Shown piece by piece: positions 1-10,910 of a stretch of DNA of 64,000 nucleotides. Every line of letters starts with the position of its first letter. The first letter of the stretch is position 1. A program made the translations under genes and the position numbers. The notes beneath the pieces were generated by a model that saw only the letters and a program-made list of their open reading frames with translations, searched no databases and was not told the origin of the DNA. Origin of the DNA: Combretum micranthum (taxonomy: Eukaryota > Streptophyta > Magnoliopsida > Myrtales > Combretaceae); contig JAMXBD010000695.1 in NCBI GenBank assembly GCA_024138025.1, forward strand, positions 186,001-250,000. The letters are read 5' to 3'.

Positions 1-255
1 GTTGTATTGATATGAAGTGTCTTGTTGAAGCATAGATAGTTTAAGTAGTTAGAGTGGGGGGTTGATGGAAGTGGAATTTGAAATGTTTAGTGTGTTAAAT
101 TCATGCCTTGGGTTGCTAGATTTGAGTAGTGTATGTTGGAGTGAATATATGAAGTGGAAGTGTAGTTGAGGGAAGTTTTGAAGTGTTTTAAGATATAATT
201 TTACAAAGTGGAAAAAAAACAGGGGATTTGAATTTTCGTTTAACTTGTTTTCAAA

Positions 256-672
256 ACGTACGCCGGCATCTGGGGATTCTACGCCGCCGGTGTATAGGCG
301 GTGTAGAAAGCCCACAAATTGATTTTCCTAACGCCGTTTGCAACGCCGCCGGCTTTTATGTTAAGGATTTGCCAGCGTCTGTTCTTCAGAACGTACGCCG
401 GCAATTTGAGTTCCTACGCCGCCGGCGTAGAAGCGGTGTTGAAAGTTTACCGAACCAAATTTCTTAAAGCCGACTGAACGCCGCCGGCTTTCGCTAGGAA
501 GTCAGCCGGCGTTCTTTCTTCTAACTTGTACGCTGGCTTTTGGGAATCAAGGCCGCCGGCGTAGGTTACAAGGCTGACGGCGTACGCTTTGAACGCTGCC
601 AGTGTTGGCAGTGTACATTTTCAGAACATTGAACACCGGCTTAACGCCGCCGGCGTTGAGTGCCGGCGTATC
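256..672 (+). repeat. GC-rich array of GCCGGCG-type palindromes in B1
   Basis: Motifs of the form ACGCCGCCGGCGT, ACGCCGGC and GCCGGCGTT recur roughly every 30-60 bp in DNA that is otherwise AT-rich. The same zone is at about 54,001-54,450 in B2. In B3 it is on the minus strand, split by an insertion into about 49,960-50,065 and 56,650-56,800. It is CpG-rich and made of self-complementary units. Whether it acts as a promoter element, a methylation target or an RNA structure cannot be told from sequence. Confidence 0.7.
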
Positions 673-914
673 CCCTGAGTTTTTGAATTTTAAGAGCTTT
701 TTCTAAAAATTTCCCGAAGTTGTTATTTGAGCAATTAAGTGTTTATTAAACAATTTGGGATATAATAGGACGTTGAAATGCTTATTCGTGACTTTGTAAT
801 TAATGAATTGAATGTCTTTGATTAATTGTGAAATATGGATATAATATGTATATATTTGTAAGAATGAAATTTATAAATGTTGATTTATTGATTATTGTGA
901 CATTTCTATTACAG

Positions 915-974
915 TTAAGGATTCTTCGGTTAGTTCATCACCGAGAGATCCTAGTTCTATTCTAACGGGTTCAG
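915..974 (+). other. candidate spliced exon 'a' in LTR B1
   Basis: A 60-nt segment lies between an acceptor (ATTACAG) and a donor (CAG|GTACAC). In the frame that enters after two bases it reads KDSSVSSSPRDPSSILTGS and leaves in phase 1. The matching segment is also exactly 60 nt in B2 (54,698-54,757, KDSLVSSSPRDPSYILTGS) and in B3 (49,625-49,684 minus, KGPSVISPLSEYSNILSGS). The same length, splice-like borders and an open shared frame in three copies suggest a real exon. No start codon for this frame was located. Confidence 0.45.
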
Positions 975-1104
975 GTACACAATAATTTGTTTGATGTTTG
1001 CTAGGACCAGACATTTCTAATTTGACCTAAATTGATTCGATTTAACATTTGAATGAATTGGATGTCTATTACGCTGTTTAATCTGGTCCGAGGAGCAGCA
1101 AACC

Positions 1105-1213
1105 TGTCATGATGCAATGACATGTTAGCTAGGCGCTTAACCAAGTCATGATGCAATGACTATACCATGATGTAATGGTACGCTATGATGCAATAGCGAT
1201 TCTTTTGGTTAAG
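1105..1213 (+). other. four-hairpin array (6-bp stem, GATGCA loop), copy in B1
   Basis: Four 18-nt hairpins, each with a 6-bp perfect stem and a 6-nt loop, lie at 1105-1122 (TGTCAT/ATGACA), 1144-1161 (AGTCAT/ATGACT), 1163-1180 (TACCAT/ATGGTA) and 1181-1198 (CGCTAT/ATAGCG). The loop is GATGCA in three and GATGTA in the third. The stems differ but each stays fully paired. CTTAACCAA at 1136-1144 pairs with TTGGTTAAG at 1205-1213 and encloses hairpins 2-4; hairpin 2 shares one base with it. The loops contain UGCA, which is self-complementary. The array lies between candidate exons a and b, so it would be kept only in unspliced RNA. Confidence 0.75.
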
Positions 1214-1630
1214 TGGGTAGCAGATAGGGGGGAAATGTATCTGTGTAACGTTTGCTTAAACTTAGGGGGAAATACCATGATTTAGTTCAAGGTTTATGGG
1301 AACTTGTGAACTAGGCTCATGTTATGGACTGAGTTTAAGTAGAGTCGGGCAACGGCTTTTAAACCCTAGATGAAGCTATTATCTTCATGGAATAGATATA
1401 GGAGATATAAGTATTCGGACTGCTTGTATCAACCCCCTGAGCAGCTGCTGTTACTTAGGATCCCTGGATTCCCGAAGTGTGACCGGGGTTTAAATACCCT
1501 CTTGTTGATTTGTGAATCAAAATGTAATAAAGATAACCACTTGTTCTATGATGCATTACATGAATTGAATGACTTGTTATGCATTGGTTATTGTGTACTG
1601 GGCCTCTGGCTCACTTTTGCTGCTTTGCAG

Positions 1631-1707
1631 GTCATGGAGATGAGTATTACGATGACTTGGGCTATGGGTCCGATTTCGAAAGATTTTTGGACGAGTGGGA
1701 CGAATAG
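1631..1707 (+). other. candidate acidic-peptide exon 'b' in LTR B1
   Basis: Behind the acceptor TGCTTTGCAG the sequence continues from exon a in frame (G|GT junction codon) as HGDEYYDDL followed by GYGSDFERFLDEWDE and a TAG at 1705-1707. B2 has GYGSDFERFLDEWDE again (55,414-55,490), though its acceptor is mutated. B3 has GYGSDFEKFIDEWDK (48,876-48,952 minus). Unit C has GYGTDFENFLDDLED (30,256-30,335). Many differences are silent or conservative. A 153-codon open frame overlapping this stretch is in another frame and not conserved. Confidence 0.45.
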
Positions 1708-3398
1708 GATTCGATCACCCTGGACCTTTGAAAGACTTTTTGCGATGGAGAAGTTATGTATAGATGGCTTAATAGTTAAGCCAAATTCCTTTTGTAATGA
1801 CCTAAGATCCCTTAGGATTCTTATGTTTTGAAAAACATGTAATTTGTTTTATAGTGTCATGTATTGGCACTAAACAATGTTTATATGATGTAAATATATG
1901 TATAGATTGCTTTTGTTAGCAATCTTGTTTTATTTAAAAGCTATTTACAAAGTTTAGTGATTTGATCAAACAATGTTCATAAACTGTTAGTTTTAGAACA
2001 ACCTTACATATAATGTGAAAACGTTATATGTGGTTGGGGATTCGGTACTCTAAGTCTCGGGATTTAGGGGATTGGGTCTTTACAACTTCTCTTCACAATA
2101 TTGTTATTTTAGTCCTTTAACTTGATAACGCTATGGATCACAACATAGTGATTTTTATATTTTGACTCGGTTCTTCATCATCTTTAACTGAATTATCATA
2201 AGGCTATTGTAAACCCCCAAAAATTTTCATAATTCATAGAAAATAATTCTAAAAGTTTAGAATTTAAATCCCAAAAATCGACTCACGCTAAAACCAAATT
2301 CTAAATCAGGACAAGCGCCAAGAAACGAAACCCTAAAAATCGAACCAAGTTAAAGCTTAATTCCAAATAAAGAGCAAAAAGAATTTTCTCAATCTTGAGA
2401 AAACGAGAACCCCTAAAACAAAATATAAAGTCCAATTACCGATATAATCAACGTCCGTACGTCAATTAAATAATCTACCCAATTCCTAAAACGCAAATCG
2501 AAACAATAGATCCAAATGCCGCTTAACAACGAGATAATAAAATCCTAATTCCTTCAGTAAAATTTTAGAATCACAAAATCCAAATTTTCCACAAAAGTCA
2601 AAATGAGTCAACTCATAAACCTAGACTCGGTTAAACGATCCCGAGAACTAAAAACAAATAAATAATCACGAATAAAATAAGATAAACCACAGACGTCGAG
2701 CCAGAAATATAATACGATCAAAACTAAAAAATTATACGATCTTACGAATAACTCAGTAAAATCGGAAATCAAAACGGAACCCTAAAAGTCAACAAGCCTA
2801 CAACGAACCCTAGTGTTTAAGATCCGGCAATCCCGCGTTTCCAAACCCTAGAAAACGAAATTAAGTTAATGACCTAGAATAGTTCGTAATAAATAGGGTA
2901 ACATAAAAATATCAGATTCGCGAATTTCGAGTGACCTTCGGACCCAAACGGGATCAGTTCTCGAAAAGCGTGTCCCGGAGCTCGGAATATAAAAATATTC
3001 CGTTTATACCAATAGACTCGTAAAAATACAAGGATTCCAAAAATATCAGTTTTAGAATTTTTCGGTAGCTAAAAATTACAGATATCGCATTATTACGCGT
3101 ATTTTTATTACTACCGGTACTTTAATTGTCTAGTCTACTATTCATAGTACTTTCTACTATTCATCTATCTCTACTTTTTCTTACACCTATTTCTTACACC
3201 TACATATCTATTTTCTTACTTTTTTCATTTCCAATACACCTTTATTCACATCAACTTTACACATTACTTCTTTATTACACAAACAAATAAAATAAATCAA
3301 TTTCCCCTCCAAAAGCAAACCGCGCCCTCTCTCACCTCCAACAATTATTTTTCTTTTTCAATTATTTTATTACATCCAAAAATCACTCCAAAAATTCT

Positions 3399-3406
3399 AT
3401 AAATAC
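3399..3406 (+). promoter_or_regulatory. TATA box of LTR A1
   Basis: TATAAATA followed by a C-run and a CT/ACA-rich leader. The same box and context recur at 50,776-50,783 (A2), 58,268-58,275 (A3) and, on the minus strand, 45,968-45,975 (A5). It fixes the transcribed strand of family A as the one starting TGTAAACCCC. Confidence 0.7.
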
Positions 3407-5367
3407 CCCCTTCCTCTTCCATTCTTTCACACAATTCTTTACACTACCAAAACTCTCTCAAAATCTCTCCACAAATTCTCTCATCAAGAATTCTCTCTAC
3501 CAAAACTCTCTCAAATCAATTCCTCACAAAAATCATGTCTCATACATAAACCATCTACCACATATCACTACTCACATAATACCCATTTCATTTACCATCT
3601 CCATATCTCTTACACACTTTAGGTAATATTTCTTCCATATGTTATTCATCCATGTCATGTAACTTAACATGACTATGGTGTTGTTTTGAAACTCATATGA
3701 GTAGTAAAAGCAACAACATGTTCATGTTTTGTTCTTGTACATAAGCTTCCTATTTTATTATGTTGTTATTATTATTGTTATTATTTGCTTCTAATCTAAC
3801 TTATATTATGTATATTATGTATATATATTTATTTAGAGCATATAAGCTCATTTGGTTATTTATTTACATTCAAGTTATGCAATTTATTTATTTTATTAAG
3901 ACTAGTCTTTCTAGTCTTAGACTTGTCCATCTCAAGTCAAAACAACTTTTATTTATTTTCTTTAATCTTTCGGGACTAGTCCATTCTTAGTCCCGGGATG
4001 CCTTGATAAAGCTAAGGCTCCAATACTTGATCGGGATTCCTTGATGAAGCTAAGGTTCCCAATACTTGATATTTTATTTTCTTGCATTATTATTTTAGTA
4101 TTTTCCTTATGTTCTTATTATTTATATGCTCATGATACTTGCATTTACATAATGCTAATGTCTCAACTAAATCTAAAAATAGAATTTTTTTACTTAATGA
4201 ACTCAAAGCTAAGTTTTCAATCATATGATTTATCACAAAATCATGAAGTTATTATCAACAACATAGAAAAGGAGTTTTCTCAACGTCTTCATAAATAACA
4301 AAGATAGATTTTCAAGGAATCATAAGAAATAAATATTTTCTTTGTATATTATGTTAACCTAAGCTTTTAGTAATATAATTTATTAAAAGTCTTTACAAAA
4401 AGCTCAAGATTTAAACTCTTTTAAACTTCGAAATACAACTAAGAAAACAAACCACTTTTCAAAGTTAATATAAAAATCAACTCATAAGGAACCCACTTAG
4501 GAAAAGTAATGATTTTTAAATTCTAAAAGAAAGAACTTGTTTTCAAAAGAATATAAATAAAGTAAGGTTAGCAATAATGTATTTTATCAATAAAAATGGT
4601 TCTTTTCAAAAGAAATGAAAGAACAAGTTTTAGAAAGCAAAAGCTTATATTTTAGAAATAGATATAAGAAAACAAGACTCATTTTCTAAGATCATCTTAA
4701 ATAAACAAATTATGAAAAGGTTTTCGACAACTTAATATAGTTTTGATAAATTAACCTTTTATCACTAGAAATGAAATTTATGAAAGACTAGGGTTAAAGG
4801 AAAATTTGCTTGTTTTGGAAAAAGGAATGAAGGAAATAAAATAAGAATATATTCATTTGTAATAAAAATATAAGGTTTCTTCTAAATACTTGAAAAGAAA
4901 TTATCAAAGTTAAAAGTTTTAAGCTCAAAATGAATTGTTTTATGAAATAAATTGTTGAGACACTACCATTAGGATTTTTGCATATAAAGTGAGCATACCT
5001 ATATATTCAAAAAGTGTTTATCAAATATATATTTATATGGTTACAAAAGGATTTTCTTTAAAATGAAGTTGAGTTAGAAAATGGATTTTCGCAAAAGTAT
5101 AGAAAATTCGTTTTAAATCTGTACCTGACGTTTTCGGAACCCAAATGACCTTTTATGACCAAGATAAGTTTAGAAATGGATAGAACTTTTCGAATAGGTA
5201 GAAAACGGTATATCATATGCGAAATTCCGAGTTAAAATGAGCAAGTTATGGCCATTTTAAGTTGGAATTTCTTCTTATACGATTTTACCACGAATTTTTA
5301 GTAAAGTTTAGAATCTCCAAAAATAGAAATACATGAAATACTTATCCCGGGTATTTCTTTTGTCTAG

Positions 5368-5434
5368 GTGACGAAGGATACGGAAATACCCTATCCGAGG
5401 ATTTCTACGACTAAGAAGATAGCGAAATGGACGA
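5368..5434 (+). other. candidate acidic-peptide exon in LTR A1
   Basis: After the acceptor TTGTCTAG the frame reads GDEGYGNTLSEDFYD then TAA (5412-5414). The candidate exon ends at ATGGACGA before a strong donor GTGAGT (5435). Other A copies show the same arrangement: A2 GDPEEGFLYPEDYYD, A5 DNPEEECSYPEDYYD, A8 GDPEQDDTLPPDYYY, A4 DPEIDDSLSLNYFY, while A3 has a frameshift. The short ATG-containing tail before the donor is also retained (ATGGCCGA, ATGGCATC). It could be the end of a leader peptide followed by the start of the next frame. Confidence 0.4.
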
Positions 5435-6532
5435 GTGAGTTATTCCTCCTAAATTCGTTACATTGCTTGTGCTTGTAAAGTAGTAGCATTAGTATATTAG
5501 GAAAAGATAAAAATGGATATATATTTGGGGAATTCGGGATTATATATATGATTCTATGTTTATGCGTGAATCGAGAATTAAGAATATCGCAACTTCGATT
5601 TGCTTGTTTAAATAATTTGGTTTACTTACTTGTATGATTTTATTGTTGCTAAATTGATTGATCGCCCCAATAAACCTTAATAAGGTTTGACCTAAGAACA
5701 ATAAAACGTTCACGCATAGCATCCATCGAGTCACATCTATTTCAGAAGGCTGCTACTCCTACGCGTAGAGTTGGATTGGCTGTGATCGTGCGGTGCCACG
5801 GGCCATGTTCCTTCCTAGAATCCAAATCGCTCGGGGAAAGCGACTCTAGGTTCGGAGCCGAGCCAACCGAACGCTGTGGGTGAGGACCTGGGGACTAGCA
5901 GTAGAAGGTCAGGACCTTCAACCCCGATTCCCTAACCTTTGATACGGAGGGGTAAATCCGTTCTATATATGGTTTCCGGATGACTATATATATTCGCGTA
6001 ATCATGTGATTGTTGCATTGAATTCATGGCATATGTGTGATTAAATAAATAAACTTGTTTGAAAATGTGGTGCGAATGAAAAGGAATATCTCACTAAGCT
6101 AGTTGTAGCTTATACCCCTATAGATTTGTTGAAACAGGTGTATTCGTGGATTAATTTGAGGATCATGACATTAAGGAAGTCATGAACGGATGATTAAGGA
6201 TATGGAATCATACGATGAAGAAATTTTGTAAGGTTCTTTATATGTGATAACCTATATGATTAGGGACGTATATTTATTTGAAGACAATAGAAGAATATGC
6301 CTTAAGAATTGAATTGTGATATGCTTATGTTTTATATTAAGTATTCTCTTTGCCTTGTTACTTATTTATTATCAATGTAAATTGCGCTACTCCGATGCGT
6401 CCCATTGGTTGTGATGTACGCCTTGTACAAAATATGGAAGCCTTTGCATGACTAAGGTAGTCATTCCTAGGCTTTAGTATTGTGTACGGCGGACTGCCAC
6501 GTTTAGGGTACCCCTCGGGGCGTGACAACTAT

Positions 6533-9500
6533 GATTGAATATAAAACAAATTATGTTAAGGGATATGAGTATTTGTGAAGGAATTCGCCTCTTTCATTAA
6601 TTTGAGAGAGATATCTTTTGAGCCCTTTTGAAGAGTGAGATTGAGAAAATTGCATGGTCATATCCAAATAAATTGATAAGAAGTTATCAATAATATTTGG
6701 TTTATTCGGTCAAACTCTAAAATCAAGAAAACTTGTAATTAAACAATATATGAGTGACATGATCCATGCTTCATGGTTAATCATCAGATATTGTAAGACA
6801 AATGGACTAAATAATTGACTGTTTAATAGACAATGTTGGATCACTGATCTTCATTTAATTTGGATAGACATAACGTTTTGCTGGAGGTCACTTATGTCTT
6901 ATGGGCTGAAAATGGTTTTTGGTCTTATTGTTAACATTAAGTGAACTTACAAGGTTGCACACAAAGAATGAACCAAAAGGGTCATGAGTTTAATTTAAAT
7001 AAGCTCAGTGGGATTATTAAATTATTCATTCATATTAAATTATTAAGAATAATAAATAATAATCTTTGTTATTTTTCAATAGGAATATGAAAACAGGAAT
7101 GTGTGTCTTTTGAATTAGGAAATCGTATTTAGATTGGGGATTCTATTAATGTTAATATCCTAATTCATAAGGAAATTATTGTTAAAATAAAAAAGAACAC
7201 CATAGCTTTTATCTAGGGTTAATGAAACTAGCTGTCACATTAGATTTGTAAAGAAATTCTGCACACCTAATAAGAAAAACATGAGAGCTTTTATGAGGAA
7301 TTCCTACGCAGATTTGGAATTATTCTAGAGTACTAGCACACGAAAAGCCCTTTGATTTGTTCATTCGTGAGGATATCATAGGGGGCTCGCGAGGTTGCGT
7401 GGCTACATGTCCACATCACCGATACGGTTGAGATGTGCATAAGGTAAAATCCCCATGCCTGTCAATTTAATGTACCACATGGATCCCATCAATGATCTAG
7501 GGATTCTGTTGTTTAAAAAAAAAATCCATTACTATTCTTTTATTCGGATCCCTAAATTCCCCATGGCATTTGCTGAGTGGTTGGTTGTGTGGCGCTCAAT
7601 GAAGCTTTTGAGTGATGTCATGCTTGATTCAGATTAAAAACTACTTGAAACTCAGCTAGGTATCTTGATTTTGATACTACTTTGCTACCCATTGGAGTCG
7701 TAAACAAGCTTTGGTAAAGTTGTCGTTGACTAGGGCATATTCAACACAACATCAACAGCTCGATCTTAATGATGTGAAACTTAGTCTACTACATTAGTCA
7801 GTGATTTGTGAAATAGCTTCAATTCCTCAACTTTAAACCATTGGTTGGTATTCTAGTAACTTGATGGTTGGCATGCCAACTTAGTAGGTCATTATTCTGA
7901 AATTTGCTTGGACTAGTGAAGGAGCTCAATCATTCAAGTATATAAGCTCGGATTTATTGCAGTAGATTAGAGTAGTTGTTATCTTACAAAGGAGCTGGTT
8001 TTTAAATTGCTGCGCTCACGTGAAACTCAGGTCTGTGCTGGCTAAAGTTGCATTGCCTACTACTGTAATCAAAATTTGCAAAGTAAGTTGTTCATGGCTG
8101 GTTGCTATTGCCACTGTTATTGCAGATCAATGAGCACTTATATTACCAAAGTTGTAGCAACTGAGCTTGGGTATAAAGAGCTTAGTTTTTTGTGTGTAGC
8201 TTTGCATCGGTCAAATCATCAGCTTCTAGTCCATTCTGCTATCTATTCGGTTCATACTATTACAAACACTAAAAAAATGTGTGATGGAATAGATGTAAGT
8301 GTACCAAAGCTATTTCATAGGCGCTTCATTAGAGTTGCTTGAGATGTTCTACTATGCTGTTATTCTTGAAAAGGTATTGCTTGACTTAGTATTGGCATGC
8401 TCTTCTTATTTGTTGTCATATGTTTGTCATAATTAAAGCTTTTGTTCAGCTTTCAAGCACTGGATGGTTGCTGCTGCTTGGACATGTTTCAGTTGTTCTG
8501 TTATTCACCATTCTGCATCTTGGCCTAGTCAGTGTGGGTTTTCTAAATTGATCATGGTTTCATTGCTGCAAATTGCAACTTACTTTCTTGGATCGTTGCT
8601 GCTCTTGGTAGCTTCTATCCTTTGCTATTTTTGTGTGATTAATTTCACTTTCTGTCTAATTTACATCTAGCCAATGGTCATAATATAATCCCACAAGTAG
8701 ATTGCAGTAGTACACAAATACTTCCATTCATCCTGGCATTTGAATAACATTATGCTACAGAATTACATTTCTCTTATTAGACAAGCAAAAAGTTCATGTT
8801 TTCGATGACATAAAATAAAAAATAAAACAGGCAACATATTTATGCCAATTTAAGCCTTTTTGATCCTTTTATAATAGTTTTTTGGACTTTTAAGCGCCAT
8901 TGATCAAGATCATGAAATTTATCTATTTAAAATATAATTTCACTTTAAAAGGACCAAAATATGCACAGATGTGTGACATAAATGTATAGAAAAGACACTT
9001 TATTACTTGCTGACTTAAGCACTGGAGTGATCACGTTGGGCTCAACCCCACATGTCGTTAACCATATTTTGTTTTTTAGCCCCATAACTCTCTTCAATCT
9101 AGTCCATATCATCAAGTATTCAACCTGTGTTGAATTTAAACCATTGACAAGTAGATTTATGGACTTTGAACCTATAACTTCATAGACATAAAAACATATG
9201 CTTAACTACTTGCATTTTATAATGTACAAATGCTATATTATTTTTTAAATAAATTTTAAAAATTGATTTTTTTCCTTGGGTTATATGTCCCACACATAAT
9301 GACCTATTGGCTTATAATGAGTGGTATAACTATCTAGAGTTGAAAAGCTACTGACCATCGTTTAAGGAAGGTTGAGTAATTCTCACGAATTGGAGATAAG
9401 TTGTATATAGTATTTAATTTTTTTTATTTTTTATGTCTTAATTTACGAAAGGTAATAACATTAATTAGCCACATTGAAAGACCTTTTTGAAAATTCAAAT

Positions 9501-9839
9501 TAATTAGGGATAATAAATGTATCTAATCATACATATATATATACTGGTATTTTACAATTTATAAAAGGAAAAAATATAAAACCTTTTTAAATATTGACTA
9601 ATGTATGAATTCATATTTAAACCTTCTAATGTTGTAAATAATTGTTTTAAATTTGGACAAAATTAATAATGTAAAAATATCTAACTTTTTATTCAATAAA
9701 AACCCTTTTAAACGGAATATTATGTATATTTTGTCGAAATATGAAGGCTAAAAATGTTTGTGCAATAAGTTCAAAGTGGAAGGGTTTGAAGAGAGAGAAA
9801 AACAACGAACAGTTATTTTTAATTTTATAATTTTTTCTA
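6533..9839. other. intergenic DNA, no gene recognised
   Basis: This is AT-rich sequence between LTR A1 and the NOT2 promoter. The open frames here (for example 8076-8342 and 8464-8670) are short, lack splice or codon-bias support and resemble nothing I recognise. I did not recognise a transposon domain either. Confidence 0.6.
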
Positions 9840-9960
9840 AAAAGAGAGAAAAAAAAAAGCCCACTTAAACGTACCGTGGTCGCATTATAGAATCCCCATC
9901 CTCCCACTTGCACCATCGCATCCCAACTTCTCATCACAAACAGCTAATTTTTCATTTCTT
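9840..9960 (+). promoter_or_regulatory. probable promoter of NOT2
   Basis: AGCCCA at 9858-9863 is the reverse complement of the plant site II motif TGGGCT, which is common in promoters of housekeeping genes. It is followed by CT-rich DNA running into the 5' UTR. I see no clear TATA box at a suitable distance. The start site is not fixed by sequence. Confidence 0.45.
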
Positions 9961-10068
9961 TATTCCTTTCTTCTTCCCTCGTCGAAATTAGGGCAAAATC
10001 GTTGCTCGCACTTTCTTTTGACCTTCGCACCTTTCGATTCTCTCTCTTCACTCTGATCTACTCTCGAG
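9961..10068 (+). other. 5' UTR exon 1 of NOT2 (5' end approximate)
   Basis: A pyrimidine-rich leader ends at CTCTCGAG with the donor GT at 10,069. The next exon begins after the TTTTCAG acceptor at 12,049. Intron 1 (10,069-12,048) is about 2.0 kb and lies wholly in the 5' UTR, which is common for constitutive plant genes. The 5' end is an estimate. Confidence 0.55.
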
Positions 10069-10910
10069 GTACTTTCTCATTCCTAAATTAGGGCAAAAAT
10101 CAACTTTTTTACTGTTGTTTTGTTCCAGACTTAGATTTCGATCTCTCTGAGTTCGTGTCAGTTTGTGCTATTTCCCTTTCGTATCAATTTAGGTCCTATC
10201 AAGAGTTTATCTAGGGTTTCTATGGACAGTATGCTCGATTTTAGTTTAAAATAACTGATGTGGTTTGTGTCATTCAGTGATAAGCAGTAAGTGAAATAAT
10301 GCGATTGATAAGTGCAGACAAAAGAGAATTTTAGCTGAAATATATAGTGTATTTGAAACTCGGAACTGGTTGATTGAGTTTGCTCGATTTCATTGTCCTA
10401 TGATTGTTGAAATATCGGCAGCGGATTATAATAAGTGAGCGAGGAGTGTAACTGAAAAGAATGAGCAAAATTGAGTCTTGAGGGATATGTTTAGTTGATT
10501 TTAAAGGTGAAAGGTTGTGATATCACATTGTTTCGGTTGTATGATGTGAGGCAGTATGGAATGGCTGGGGTTTTTGGGATAATTTACGTTATTGTGTGGT
10601 GGTGGATGTGGTGTTGATCAGTGAGTTAAGGAATGTAAGTGGAAATAACCTATGATCTGGGTTTTAGTGAACTATTTAGTGTGTGTTGATGAAGGATAAT
10701 TGATCGAGCATGATTGATTGTTTGGGCCACATGTGTTTTATAGCCACTGAAGTAGATTTATTTGTAATTAGCAGGCAAAGAAATGTATGAACCAAAATCG
10801 AGTGCTAAGTCAAAAGTCTTGTGTATCGGAGAGGATCTGGTAATGGAATAGAGTGCAGCTGCTAAATATAATCCATATGGCCATTTTACCTAGTGGGATA
10901 AAGGCTTAAG

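Larger units (their letters stand above)
1..2094 (+). mobile_element. LTR of family B (copy B1), cut by the window start
   Basis: This is the right-hand part of a long LTR-like unit. It ends in GGGTCTTTACA at 2094. The same sequence recurs at 53,013-55,865 (same strand) and on the minus strand in 48,497-61,471, where complete copies have TG..CA ends and 5-bp target duplications. By comparison with B2 about 0.7-0.8 kb is missing at the left. In order it holds a GC-rich zone full of GCCGGCGT-type palindromes (about 256-672), a candidate 60-nt exon (915-974), a four-hairpin array (1105-1213) and a candidate acidic-peptide exon (1631-1707). I see no gag, protease, integrase or RT coding. Solo LTR is the simplest reading, but the left flank is outside the window. 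Confidence 0.75.
2208..6527 (+). mobile_element. solo LTR of family A (copy A1), 4.3 kb
   Basis: It begins TGTAAACCCCC and ends GGGGCGTGACA, with flanks GCTAT (2203-2207) and ACTAT (6528-6532). This is a 5-bp target duplication with one mismatch. A TATA box sits at 3399-3406, followed by a pyrimidine/ACA-rich leader and a donor-like TTTAG|GTAATA near 3622. Further on is an acceptor with a short acidic exon (5368-5434), then conserved motifs such as CTCACTAAGCTAG and TACGGAGGG. No retroelement proteins are encoded. The length fits the very long LTRs of Tekay/Del-type Ty3/gypsy elements, but lineage is inference because no pol domain is present. Copies A2-A9 are elsewhere in the window. Confidence 0.8.

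Noticed and set aside
1370..1831. 153-codon open frame in LTR B1
   Set aside because: It is in a different frame from the conserved acidic exon, spans predicted intron and exon alike, and is not kept in B2 or B3.
8076..8670. Two open frames upstream of NOT2 as possible genes
   Set aside because: Short, with no splice or domain support and low-complexity Cys/Ser/Leu composition.
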